DNA of 12,282 nucleotides from Serpentinimonas sp. (GTDB lineage: Bacteria > Pseudomonadota > Gammaproteobacteria > Burkholderiales > Burkholderiaceae_C), in contig JALOSG010000078.1 of the NCBI GenBank assembly GCA_025458665.1, positions 1-12,282 of the forward strand. The letters run 5' to 3'. The notes beneath the pieces are model-generated. The model worked only from the letters and a program-made list of their open reading frames with translations. It was not told where the DNA came from and made no database searches. Shown piece after piece: positions 1 to 6,773 of this stretch; position 1 is the first letter of the stretch; the number at the start of each line of letters is the position of its first letter. The translations under genes and the position numbers were made by a program.

Positions 1-26
1 AGCAGTACAAAGCGCCATAGCGTCAT
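1..26 (-). CDS. Start of an unidentified gene, cut by the window edge
   Basis: An ATG at 26-24 on the minus strand opens a frame reading MTLWRFVLL before the window ends. A good Shine-Dalgarno sequence (GGAG) lies 7 bases upstream. The basic-then-hydrophobic start would suit a signal peptide or a membrane protein, but nine residues identify no family. It follows two DUF2946 genes on the same strand, so it may belong to that group. A hairpin with a T-run (40-69) sits directly before its ribosome-binding site. Only the start and its SD are seen; function is unknown. Confidence 0.4.
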
Positions 27-39
27 GATCGAACTCCAG

Positions 40-69
40 AAAAAACACAGCGGCGGGGGCCCACGCCAC
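40..69 (-). terminator. Possible intrinsic terminator or attenuator
   Basis: Read on the minus strand, GTGGCG (69-64) can pair with CGCCGC (55-50), with one G-U pair, around an 8-base GC-rich loop. TGTG and then six T (45-40) follow. This is the form of a weak Rho-independent terminator after the DUF2946 gene ending at 171. It runs straight into the SD (about 36-33) and start codon (26) of the next gene, which leaves no room for a promoter. If real, it would act by partial read-through or attenuation. Confidence 0.35.
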
Positions 70-170
70 CCGGAGCGGGTTGCAGGAACGTAAAGACCCG
101 GACGGGCGGCCAGACGCCCGGACCACCTGGAGGTGGGCTGGGCTGGCCTACAGAATGAGGGGGAGGAAAG

Positions 171-554
171 TCAGGCCAGGCGCGGTGGCGCGCGGGGCTG
201 CCCGCAGGCATGGAACTGCGCGGGCGGACACGGGGGAGAGCCCGGCGCTACAGCGGAGAACCGGGGCGTTAGCGCCCACAGGCCATAGGGACCATGTGGC
301 GGTAGTGTGGGCGTGGCATGCCCGGCCAGGCACCAGTCGCAAGCTGGCGCAGCGGCTTCGGCATCGAGATCGGGCGCCTCATGGCTGTCCACCCGGACCC
401 AGACCATGCCGGTCTGGGTACACACCTGTACCCAGTTTCCCGCATCGGCCAGGCGCACCGCAGCCTGAGCCAACACCGGGAACAGCGCCGCCAGCACCAG
501 CAAGCCCATGCACAGCCAGGCGGTCAGGCGCACCCTACGCGCAGACAGCGTCAT
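171..554 (-). CDS. DUF2946 family protein (first of two)
   Basis: 127 residues, exported or membrane-anchored, function not established. Residues 10-32 form a hydrophobic signal or anchor ending in AQAA. The DUF2946 pattern follows: WVQVCT with Cys45, then a CDWC motif (Cys72, Cys75), and a proline-rich tail with RAPP close to the C-terminus. The second copy at 662-1078 has the same order of motifs. The conserved cysteines suggest metal or redox chemistry. From general knowledge, members often lie near copper or TonB-receptor genes; here that link is inference. The ATG at 554 has only a weak SD (GGGTGG), so the start is less sure than the frame. It lies 107 bases downstream of the other copy and may be co-transcribed with it. 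Confidence 0.72.
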   Translation of the reverse strand: MTLSARRVRLTAWLCMGLLVLAALFPVLAQAAVRLADAGNWVQVCTQTGMVWVRVDSHEAPDLDAEAAAPACDWCLAGHATPTLPPHGPYGLWALTPRFSAVAPGSPPCPPAQFHACGQPRAPPRLA

Positions 555-661
555 GGTTCAGCCACCCAACACGGCAAAAGGCTTCGCTCAGGAAGCACCC
601 ACATACCCGCTCCAGAAACCAGAGAACCGACACGGAGCACCTCAGCGCTCCGCCACCACAC

Positions 662-1078
662 TCAGCTCAGGGCGACAGTAGGTGGGGCTCGGGACCGGTC
701 GGGGCGCCAGTGGGCATGGGCAGCCACACCCGGGCGTTGCACAGCCCAGCGCTGCAGCGCGAGCAGCGGCACCGGCAGGCTTGCGGCGGGCTGCGTGAGA
801 AGTGCGGAGGCAGTTCCCTGCGAGAGGCACCAGGGGCAGTCGGCGTGGCTGGCGCTGCTGCCTTCTGGCGGGGCCGTGCGCGACACCTCCTGCGTCTGTG
901 CGTGCAGCCAGAAGGTCCCGGAAGTGGTGCAGATTTCTACCCAGCCAGCGCGCTCGGCGGGCACCTGCCCCGCCTGCGCCACCTGGGAGGCCCAGGGCAG
1001 CAAAGCGCCCAGCACCAGCGCCCAAAGGGCGATCCAGGTGGTGGTGCGTTGGCGCATGCGGGAAGACATGCGCCGCAT
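662..1078 (-). CDS. DUF2946 family protein (second of two)
   Basis: 138 residues. A hydrophobic segment at 15-36 (signal peptide or anchor, ending AQA) is followed by WVEICT with Cys50, a CPWC motif (Cys81, Cys84), and a proline-rich C-terminus carrying RAPP. The motif order matches the neighbour at 171-554, but the sequence between motifs is quite different, so the duplication is old or the two were acquired separately. The start at 1078 lacks a clear SD; Met4 (1069) and Met8 (1057) are alternatives. It begins 18 bases after the stop of the BOF gene on the same strand, consistent with one operon. Role unknown; the spaced cysteines would fit metal binding in the periplasm, which is inference. 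Confidence 0.75.
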   Translation of the reverse strand: MRRMSSRMRQRTTTWIALWALVLGALLPWASQVAQAGQVPAERAGWVEICTTSGTFWLHAQTQEVSRTAPPEGSSASHADCPWCLSQGTASALLTQPAASLPVPLLALQRWAVQRPGVAAHAHWRPDRSRAPPTVALS

Positions 1079-1096
1079 TGTATTCAGGTATCGGGC

Positions 1097-1516
1097 TCAG
1101 TAGCCGCTGCGGCGGTCCAGGCGGGTGGTGCGGCCATCGGCATGCACGATTTCACTGGCGTAGATTTCGCGCAGAAAGTCGCGGTCCACGAAGCCGCGTA
1201 CCTTCACGCGGTCGCCTTCGCGCACGGGCACAAAATTCGGGTAGCCCACATCTACGCGGATGTTGCCGGTGTTGTCGCCAATCAGGAACTCATCGGTGTC
1301 GAGTATGCGCGCAACGGTACCGTCCACGGTCACCATGGTGCCACGGCGCAGGTCGCCAATGGGCGTGATGGCTTCGGTGCGTGCGTCGGCCGCAGCCGGT
1401 GCCCCCACTGCGGGCGCTGCAGTGGGGGCCGTGTCGTTGGGCTGGCTGGCATGCGCCAGGAAAGGCAGGGCGAGTGCGGTAGCGGCGGCGGCCAGGGTGG
1501 TGCGAAGTGCGAACAT
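1097..1516 (-). CDS. Secreted BOF (bacterial OB-fold) protein, YgiW/YdeI-like
   Basis: 139 residues from the ATG at 1516, chosen because AGAGAGGA lies just upstream and a signal peptide follows at once (1-23, cleavage after AHA). A low-complexity Ala/Pro linker (about 26-49) leads into the BOF domain (about 50-130), with I-T-P-I-G-D-L, then V-D-G-T-V and I-G-D-N-T-G, as in YgiW/YdeI proteins. These small periplasmic OB-fold proteins are linked to stress tolerance. In E. coli ygiW lies directly upstream of qseBC, which encodes a response regulator and kinase. Here the gene is divergent from a PepSY-regulator-kinase operon, with a probable operator between them, so control by that regulator is a reasonable inference. 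Ligand unknown. Confidence 0.87.
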   Translation of the reverse strand: MFALRTTLAAAATALALPFLAHASQPNDTAPTAAPAVGAPAAADARTEAITPIGDLRRGTMVTVDGTVARILDTDEFLIGDNTGNIRVDVGYPNFVPVREGDRVKVRGFVDRDFLREIYASEIVHADGRTTRLDRRSGY

Positions 1517-1568
1517 GACGAATCCTCTCTGTTGGGTTGATGGAGCCGCCATTGCAACAAGCCGGCAG

Positions 1569-1607
1569 TGAACCAGCCATGAACGCCTGGTTCATGCGGC
1601 GTTCATG
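1569..1607. promoter_or_regulatory. Probable divergent operator: four phased half-sites
   Basis: In the 173-base gap between the BOF gene (minus) and the PepSY gene (plus) stand TGAAC (1569-1573), TGAAC (1580-1584), GTTCA (1590-1594) and GTTCA (1601-1605). The layout is TGAAC-N6-TGAAC-N5-GTTCA-N6-GTTCA. The right pair extends to GTTCATGCG (1590-1598, 1601-1609). CATGAAC/GTTCATG form a perfect inverted repeat, as do GAACCAG (1570-1576) and CTGGTTC (1587-1593). Direct repeats with an 11-base period are the usual form of OmpR/PmrA-type regulator boxes, and here one pair faces each gene. The adjacent response regulator is the obvious candidate to bind. The sites are seen; binding is inferred. Confidence 0.6.
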
Positions 1608-1689
1608 CGTGCTGGCCATACTCCAGCCCGCATTCCCGTGTTCTTTTGCCACAATACCGACAGGCTCCCTGCCACGGGCCCGCCACCCC

Positions 1690-2103
1690 ATGCTTCCATC
1701 CGATCCCGCCCCCTCACGCTCCCCTACCCTCTCCCGCCGGACAGCCTCTGCCGCCGTGGCCGTGGCCATTGCTGGCAGCCTGAGCCTGCAGGCCATGGCA
1801 TCCACCGAGCCGGCACCGCGAGACGACCACGACTGGGCCCGCGATGCCGTGCGCTCCGGCGATATCCGTCCCCTCACCGACATCCTGCAGGTTCTGGAGC
1901 GCGACTTCCTGGGGCAGGTGGTGGAAATTGAACTGGAGCGCAGCACGCGCAGCGTGGTGTATGAGATTGAGCTGCTCTCGCCCAAGGGACACTTGGTGGA
2001 GCTGGCTTACGACGCACGCACCGGCCAACTGGTGAGGGCCGAGGGGCGCGGCCTGGAGAGCGCACGCCGGCCGGTACGCCCATCGTCTGGAGTCCACCCA
2101 TGA
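1690..2103 (+). CDS. Periplasmic PepSY-domain protein
   Basis: 137 residues from the ATG at 1690. Upstream in-frame starts are less likely because this one gives a good signal peptide: Arg16-Arg17, a hydrophobic stretch to about 35, and cleavage after AMA at 37. The mature part (about 49-123) is a single PepSY domain, recognisable from the D-I-L-x-V-L-E pattern, V-V-E-I-E-L-E, Y-E-I-E-L-L and Y-D-A-x-T-G-Q. Its stop overlaps the response-regulator start (ATGA, 2100-2103), so translation is probably coupled. PepSY proteins are often encoded with two-component systems and may tune ligand or peptidase signals in the periplasm. A role as accessory sensor for the kinase two genes on is inference. 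SD weak. Confidence 0.85.
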   Translation: MLPSDPAPSRSPTLSRRTASAAVAVAIAGSLSLQAMASTEPAPRDDHDWARDAVRSGDIRPLTDILQVLERDFLGQVVEIELERSTRSVVYEIELLSPKGHLVELAYDARTGQLVRAEGRGLESARRPVRPSSGVHP

Positions 2104-2762
2104 AGGTGCTTCTGGTGGAGGACGACCGCGCCCTGTCCGAGCGCCTGGAACGGGTGCTGACCGAAGCGGGCTTCACGGTGCACGCAGTGACAGACGGAAA
2201 AGAAGCCCTTTATGTGGGTGAGAATTTCCCGCTTGATGCGGTGGTGCTGGACCTCGGTCTGCCCGAACTCGACGGCCTGTCTGTGCTGGAGCAATGGCGC
2301 CGCGGCGGGCACAAGGTGCCGGTGCTGGTGCTCACGGCGCGTGCGCGCTGGTCGGACAAGCTGTCGGCCTTCAACGCGGGCGCCGACGACTACGTGACCA
2401 AACCCTTCGAAATGGACGAGGTGGTGGTGCGCCTGCGTGCCCTCATCCGGCGCAGCACCGGGCATGTGCACCCCGAGCTGGAATGCGGGCCCCTGCGCCT
2501 GGACACGCACGACCAGCGCCTCACCGTGAACGGGGAAACCGTGCTGCTCACCTCGCACGAGTTCCGCCTGCTCTCCTACCTCATGCACCACCGGGACCGG
2601 GTGGTGAGCCGCACCGACATCTTCGAGCACGTGTACGACGCCGACGCCGACCGCGACAGCAACGTCATCGATGTGCTCATGGCCCGCATACGGCGCAAGC
2701 TCGGGGTGCCTCTCATCCACACCGTGCGCGGCGCGGGCTACCGGCTTTCCTGGGAACCCTGA
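2100..2762 (+). CDS. OmpR-family response regulator (PhoP/QseB-like)
   Basis: 220 residues. The receiver domain (1-about 115) has acidic Asp8-Asp9, phospho-acceptor Asp51 in the VLDLGLPELDG context, Thr79 and Lys101, all in the canonical places. A winged-helix DNA-binding domain (about 125-218) includes the recognition segment with SNVIDVLMARIRRKL and ends in the typical HTVRGAGYRL. The protein is predicted to be phosphorylated by the kinase encoded two bases downstream and to bind direct repeats. The four half-sites at 1569-1607 are a natural target. The length and domain order are full. Orthology to PhoP versus QseB/PmrA cannot be settled by eye, so no gene symbol is given. Confidence 0.95.
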   Translation: MKVLLVEDDRALSERLERVLTEAGFTVHAVTDGKEALYVGENFPLDAVVLDLGLPELDGLSVLEQWRRGGHKVPVLVLTARARWSDKLSAFNAGADDYVTKPFEMDEVVVRLRALIRRSTGHVHPELECGPLRLDTHDQRLTVNGETVLLTSHEFRLLSYLMHHRDRVVSRTDIFEHVYDADADRDSNVIDVLMARIRRKLGVPLIHTVRGAGYRLSWEP

Positions 2763-2764
2763 GG

Positions 2765-4117
2765 GTGCGCGAACGCCGGCCTGCCAGCCTGCAAAGGCGG
2801 CTGACCATCACGGCCCTGGGCGGGCTGATGGTGGTGCTGGCGCTGGGCGCCTGGGGCCTGTCTGCGGCGTTCCGCGCGGCGGTGGAAAGAGGCTTCGATG
2901 AGCGCCTGAAAACCGTGCTGCAAACCCTGGTGGCCGAGGCCGAGACCACCAGCGACGGCCGGCTGGTGCTCAGCCGCCCGATGGGTGACCCGCGCTTCGA
3001 GCAAATCTACTCGGGCTCCTACTGGCAAATCTCCAACGCCGATGGCGTGCTGTTGCGCTCGCGCTCGCTGTGGGACCAAGAAATCCCCTTCAGCGTTTCC
3101 CCGCCCGACGGGTCCACGCTGTTCCGCTTCTGGGTGAACCCCACGGGGCAGCTGATACGCCTGGCCGAGCGCGATCTGACCCTGCCCGGCCGCCCCGATG
3201 TGCTGCACTTCATCGTGGCGGGGCGCGCCGCCGAGCTGGAGGCGGAACTGCGCCGTTTTGACCAGTTGCTGGTGCTGGGCATGGCACTGCTGGCAGTGAT
3301 GCTGGGCGCCACGGTGGCGGTGCAGGTGCGCCTGGGCCTGCAACCCCTGCGCCGTCTGCTGGACGATCTGCAGGCCGTCTGGCACGGCCAGCGCAACCGG
3401 GTGGACGAGGCCCTGCCGCGCGAGCTGCGGCCGCTGGCCGTGTCGGTCAACCAGTTGCTCAACCACGACGACCGCGAAATCGTTCGCGCCCGCGACCAGG
3501 CTGCCGACCTGGCCCACGCCATCAAGACGCCATTGGCGGTGCTGCGCGCCGACATCGACCGGCTCGACACCCCGCTGGCCGCCGAGATGCGCGAACGGCT
3601 CGACCTCATAGACGGGCTGGTGCGGCGCAACCTGGCACGCGCGGCACCGGGGCGCAGCAGCGCAGCGTCGGCGCTGGGGGCGGCAGTGCGGCCGGTGGCC
3701 GAACAAATGGCCGGGCTCATGCAGCGGGTGCATCCGCAGCGCCAAGTGGCGGTGGTGCTGGCCATACCCGATGAACTCTATGTGAGGCTGGACCAGCAAG
3801 ACCTGGAGGAAGTGCTGGGTAACCTGCTGGACAACGCCTGGAAATGGGCACGCAGCCGCGTTCGCCTGAGCGCCGTGGTGCGCGGCGAGTCCTGCCAACT
3901 GGTGCTGGAAGACGATGGTCCGGGCCTTCCTGCAGAAGACAGGGAACTGGTGCTGGGCCGCCGCGTCCGGCTGGATGAACGGACAGCTGGGCAGGGCCTG
4001 GGTCTGCCCATCGTGCGCGACATTGTGCAGGCCGGGGCGGGGCAGCTGGAACTCGACCACTCGGCCCTGGGAGGGCTGCTGGTGCGCGTCACGCTGCCGC
4101 TGGCGCGGCCGTTCTGA
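2765..4117 (+). CDS. Membrane sensor histidine kinase (PhoQ/QseC-like)
   Basis: 450 residues from a GTG start at 2765, two bases after the regulator's stop. The open frame runs far upstream, but the protein sense begins here with a short basic stretch and TM1 (about 13-36). A periplasmic sensor of about 130 residues (37-166) follows, then TM2 (about 168-188) and a short HAMP-like linker. The H box is DLAHAIKTPL with His251. The ATP-binding domain has the N box around NLLDNAWKW (353-361), G1 with EDDGPGLP (382-389) and G2 with GQGLGLP (409-415). The close HAIKTPL and short ATP lid resemble PhoQ. It presumably phosphorylates the adjacent regulator; the signal is unknown. The acceptor region of the sensor shows no obvious acidic metal-binding cluster. 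Confidence 0.93.
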   Translation: MRERRPASLQRRLTITALGGLMVVLALGAWGLSAAFRAAVERGFDERLKTVLQTLVAEAETTSDGRLVLSRPMGDPRFEQIYSGSYWQISNADGVLLRSRSLWDQEIPFSVSPPDGSTLFRFWVNPTGQLIRLAERDLTLPGRPDVLHFIVAGRAAELEAELRRFDQLLVLGMALLAVMLGATVAVQVRLGLQPLRRLLDDLQAVWHGQRNRVDEALPRELRPLAVSVNQLLNHDDREIVRARDQAADLAHAIKTPLAVLRADIDRLDTPLAAEMRERLDLIDGLVRRNLARAAPGRSSAASALGAAVRPVAEQMAGLMQRVHPQRQVAVVLAIPDELYVRLDQQDLEEVLGNLLDNAWKWARSRVRLSAVVRGESCQLVLEDDGPGLPAEDRELVLGRRVRLDERTAGQGLGLPIVRDIVQAGAGQLELDHSALGGLLVRVTLPLARPF

Positions 4118-4138
4118 ATCGGCGGTCTGAACCCGCGG

Positions 4139-4840
4139 TCAGGGCTGGGCGCCAAAAACCACGGGCTGGTCTGGGGGCAGCTTGGTCATGCACGCCTGGA
4201 ACCAGGCGCTGTCGAGCCAGTGCTGCAGCCAGGCCTGGACACGCGGCAAAGGCAAGGCGGCAAACCAGGCGGGTTCCACCGCGGCAAACTGGCGCACAAA
4301 AGGAAACAGCGCCAGATCGGTGGCGCAGGGCGTGGCACCTCCCACGAAAGGGGCTGGCAGCCAGCGCTGTTCCAGCGGCTCGAGCAAGCAGTGAACAGCC
4401 GCACTGCGGTGCTCCAGCCGCCACGCGCTTTGCTGCTCCAGACCGGCGGCAGAGGCAGCAACACCGAACCTTTCGGGGTACTTGTAGCGGTCCAGGTGGT
4501 GCTTGAAAGCACCATCGTTGGTGCGCAAAAGGTCCAGATGGGCGGGGCTCTGCGCCAGCTCCCAGGCCCGTGCGGCGGCAGCAGGGGCTTCGGGCAGCGT
4601 CAGCGCCCAGCGCACAATGTCCCAGCTTTCCTCCAGCACCTGCCCGCTGGGCAGCACCAGCACGGGCACCGTGCCTTTGGGCGAGGCGGCCAGCAGGCCC
4701 GGTGGCTTGTCGCGCAGCACAATTTCGTGCGCGCAGAAACCCACGCCGGCCCACAGCAGGGCCATGCGGGCCCGCATGGCGTAGGGACAGCGGCGGTAGG
4801 TGTAGAGGAGTGGGTGTTGGTCAGGGGGCTGCATGGGCAT
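4139..4840 (-). CDS. Glutathione S-transferase family protein (CPYA type)
   Basis: 233 residues if started at the ATG at 4840; a second ATG at 4834 is possible. The thioredoxin-fold N-domain has Cys18-Pro-Tyr-Ala as nucleophile motif, typical of cysteine-type (omega/glutaredoxin-2-like) GSTs, then K-G-T-V-P with cis-Pro59, and Glu71-Ser72 for binding the glutamyl part of glutathione. An all-helical C-domain follows. Such enzymes usually carry out thiol transfer or deglutathionylation rather than classic conjugation, which is family knowledge. The start overlaps the 3' end of the CDF exporter gene by 20 bases, so the two are probably translated from one message. An upstream extension in frame (to 4951) lies inside the exporter gene and does not look protein-like, so it was left out. 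Confidence 0.88.
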   Translation of the reverse strand: MPMQPPDQHPLLYTYRRCPYAMRARMALLWAGVGFCAHEIVLRDKPPGLLAASPKGTVPVLVLPSGQVLEESWDIVRWALTLPEAPAAAARAWELAQSPAHLDLLRTNDGAFKHHLDRYKYPERFGVAASAAGLEQQSAWRLEHRSAAVHCLLEPLEQRWLPAPFVGGATPCATDLALFPFVRQFAAVEPAWFAALPLPRVQAWLQHWLDSAWFQACMTKLPPDQPVVFGAQP

Positions 4841-5840
4841 CTGCCTGACCGCCGTGTTCCAGCAAATGGCATTGCGCCGCAAACGCAGCGCTTTCCAGTT
4901 GCAGCGTGCTGTGCCGAATGCCAAAACGCTGCTCCAGCTCGTGTTGCGCACGCGCCAGCAGCACAGCGGTATCGGCCGCGGTGGCCGTGCTGTCGGCCAG
5001 CACCAGGTGCGCCGTGAGCGCCGTCTGCGAGGTGCTCGTGGGCCAGACGTGCAGGTCGTGCACCGCCTGCACGCTGGGCAAAGCCAGCAGGCACTGCTGC
5101 ACCTCGTGCAGGCTCACGCTGGGTGGAACGCCATCAAACATCAGGTGCACCGACTGGCGGAACAAGCCCCAGGTGCCCACCACCACCACGGCGGCAATGA
5201 GCAGGCTCATGACCGGGTCTATCCACAGCCAGCCCTGCCACAGGAACAGCACGCCACCCACAACCACACCCAGGGAGACCAGAGCGTCGGCGGCCATGTG
5301 CAGGAACGCCCCACGGATGTTCAGGTCGTCGCGCCCGCGCAGGAAAAGCAGCGCGGTGGCGGTGTTGATGGCGATGCCGATGGCCGCCACCACAATGACG
5401 GTCCAGCCCTCGGTGGCGTGCGGCGACTGCAAGCGGCCCAGCGCCTCCCAGGCCAGCCAGCCCATGGCCACGAGCAGCAACACCGCGTTGATGAGCGCCG
5501 CCAGAATGGTGCCGCGTTGCCAACCGTAGGTATGCCGCGCATCGGGCTGGCGCTGCCCGGCCAGCGCCCCTACCCAGGCCAGCAACAGGCCCGCCACATC
5601 GCCCAGGTTGTGCGCGGCATCGGCCAGCAGTGCCAGCGAATGGATCTTCCAGCCGTAGTAAGCCTCCACCGCCACAAAGCCCACGTTGAGCGTGATGCCC
5701 ACCGCAAAGGCACGGTTGAAGTTGGGCGGCGGGTGGGCATGGCTGTGGCCATGGCTGTGCCCGTGCCCGTGGTCGTGCCCGTGGTCGTGCCCGTGGTCGT
5801 GCGGGTGGGTGTGCGGGTGGGTGTGCGGATCTGCGCTCAA
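4821..5840 (-). CDS. Cation diffusion facilitator (Zn/Co-type) exporter
   Basis: 339 residues, inner-membrane metal/proton antiporter. The N-terminus is a metal-binding tail with His at every even position from 6 to 36 (16 histidines). About six membrane segments follow. Two HxxxD sites are in place: His77/Asp81 in TM2 (LADAAHNLGD) and His181/Asp185 in TM5 (HMAADAL), the four-ligand arrangement of zinc-type CDF proteins such as ZitB and CzcD. A cytoplasmic C-domain (about 245-320) carries VHDLHVWPTS. The start is TTG at 5840, with no clear SD. No ATG lies in frame before Met126, so a rare start is needed to keep the His tail and TM1-2. It is divergent from the FkbM gene and overlaps the GST gene downstream. 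Confidence 0.93.
   Translation of the reverse strand: MSADPHTHPHTHPHDHGHDHGHDHGHGHSHGHSHAHPPPNFNRAFAVGITLNVGFVAVEAYYGWKIHSLALLADAAHNLGDVAGLLLAWVGALAGQRQPDARHTYGWQRGTILAALINAVLLLVAMGWLAWEALGRLQSPHATEGWTVIVVAAIGIAINTATALLFLRGRDDLNIRGAFLHMAADALVSLGVVVGGVLFLWQGWLWIDPVMSLLIAAVVVVGTWGLFRQSVHLMFDGVPPSVSLHEVQQCLLALPSVQAVHDLHVWPTSTSQTALTAHLVLADSTATAADTAVLLARAQHELEQRFGIRHSTLQLESAAFAAQCHLLEHGGQADAHAAP
5766..5825. repeat. 12-base tandem repeats encoding the His tail
   Basis: Three perfect copies of CCCGTGGTCGTG (5766-5777, 5778-5789, 5790-5801) are followed by two copies of CGGGTGGGTGTG (5802-5813, 5814-5825). On the minus strand they encode His-Asp-His-Gly and His-Thr-His-Pro units of the CDF exporter's tail. 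A change of one unit keeps the frame, so tail length may vary between strains. Confidence 0.8.
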
Positions 5841-5935
5841 AGTGGGGCGAACCGGGAAAAAGCGGCCAGGGCGGTCGGTAGGGAAGAGTATGCCGCAGGC
5901 GCTGCAGTAGACTGAGGTAGGAATCCTCTCACACC

Positions 5936-6748
5936 ATGAAGACCAAGAAGACCTTCAAAGAGCGCCTGCACAAGGCGGCACAAGACCCCCGGCAAGTGAT
6001 GGTGAAGGCCCTTCAGGGCCTCATCGACCAGCTGCGTGGTTACTCCTACAACTTCGAGAAGAATGGCGAGCGCCGCCTGCTCGAACGCCTGGCCGAGTTG
6101 CAACCCGCTACCGTTTTTGATGTCGGCGCCAATGTGGGGGACTGGTCTCTGGTGGCCAGCGCGCTCATGCCCCGAGCCACCATCCATTGTTTCGAGTTGT
6201 CACCCCGAACGTATGTCACGTTGCGCCAGCGCCTCCACGGAGCGCAGTTCAAGGTCAACAACTGCGGCATGGGCCACCAGAACAGCGTCATCGAATTCAA
6301 GGACTACGGAGAAAACTCCACCGTCAACACCATCCTTCAGGATGCCACGTACCACGACCACAAGATAGCGGCGCAGATCACGCAGTCCCACATCGTGACG
6401 GGTGACAGCTACTGCCAGGAACAGGGCGTGGACCACATCGATCTGCTCAAGATCGATGTGGAGGGCGCAGACCATCTGGTGCTGGAAGGATTTGCCCAGA
6501 TGCTGGGCCAGGGTGCCGTGCGCGTGGTGCAGTTTGAATACGGCTACACCCATGGCGATGCCAAGTTCCTGATGCGGGACTTCTATCGCCTGTTTGCCAG
6601 TTACGGTTATCTGGTGGGCCGGCTAAGCCCCAGGGGGGTGGACTTCGCCCCCTGGCACTACAAGCTCAACGATTTCCGATCGGGTCCGAACTACGTGGCC
6701 GTGCGCCAGGACGACCACGTGCTGCTCCAGCGGCTTTCCCGCTTCTGA
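5936..6748 (+). CDS. FkbM-family SAM-dependent methyltransferase
   Basis: 270 residues, soluble. After a basic helical N-terminus (1-about 55) comes a Rossmann methyltransferase fold: motif I VFDVGANVGDW (60-70), the acidic residue after strand 2 in CFELSP (Glu87), and LLKIDVEGAD (170-179), which is the hallmark of FkbM proteins, then VVQFEYG (197-203). FkbM enzymes O-methylate sugars or natural products. The acceptor here cannot be told. It stands alone between the CDF exporter (divergent, 95-base gap) and a convergent lipoprotein gene, with no glycosyltransferases beside it, although galU lies about 3 kb away. Start ATG at 5936; AGGTAGGAA lies about 15 bases upstream, a little far for an SD. 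Confidence 0.9.
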   Translation: MKTKKTFKERLHKAAQDPRQVMVKALQGLIDQLRGYSYNFEKNGERRLLERLAELQPATVFDVGANVGDWSLVASALMPRATIHCFELSPRTYVTLRQRLHGAQFKVNNCGMGHQNSVIEFKDYGENSTVNTILQDATYHDHKIAAQITQSHIVTGDSYCQEQGVDHIDLLKIDVEGADHLVLEGFAQMLGQGAVRVVQFEYGYTHGDAKFLMRDFYRLFASYGYLVGRLSPRGVDFAPWHYKLNDFRSGPNYVAVRQDDHVLLQRLSRF

Positions 6749-6773
6749 CCCCGCCCACCGCCCAACCCGTCTG

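Noticed and set aside
159..170. GAGGAAAGTC-like string on the plus strand, similar to the start of RNase P RNA
   Set aside because: The other conserved RNase P RNA regions (such as ACAGAAA and the rest of the core) are not found nearby, and the stretch beyond overlaps the end of a credible DUF2946 gene.
80..1540. Very long open frame on the plus strand across the DUF2946 and BOF genes
   Set aside because: Its product is Arg/Gly/His-rich with no family pattern. The minus-strand frames have signal peptides and family motifs. High GC makes stop-free antisense frames common.
2294..2764. Long upstream extension of the kinase frame through the response-regulator gene
   Set aside because: The extension overlaps a complete response regulator and has low-complexity composition. 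The kinase begins sensibly at GTG 2765.
2738..4060. Long minus-strand open frame opposite the histidine kinase
   Set aside because: His/Gln-rich composition with no domain; the opposite strand has a complete kinase with all boxes.
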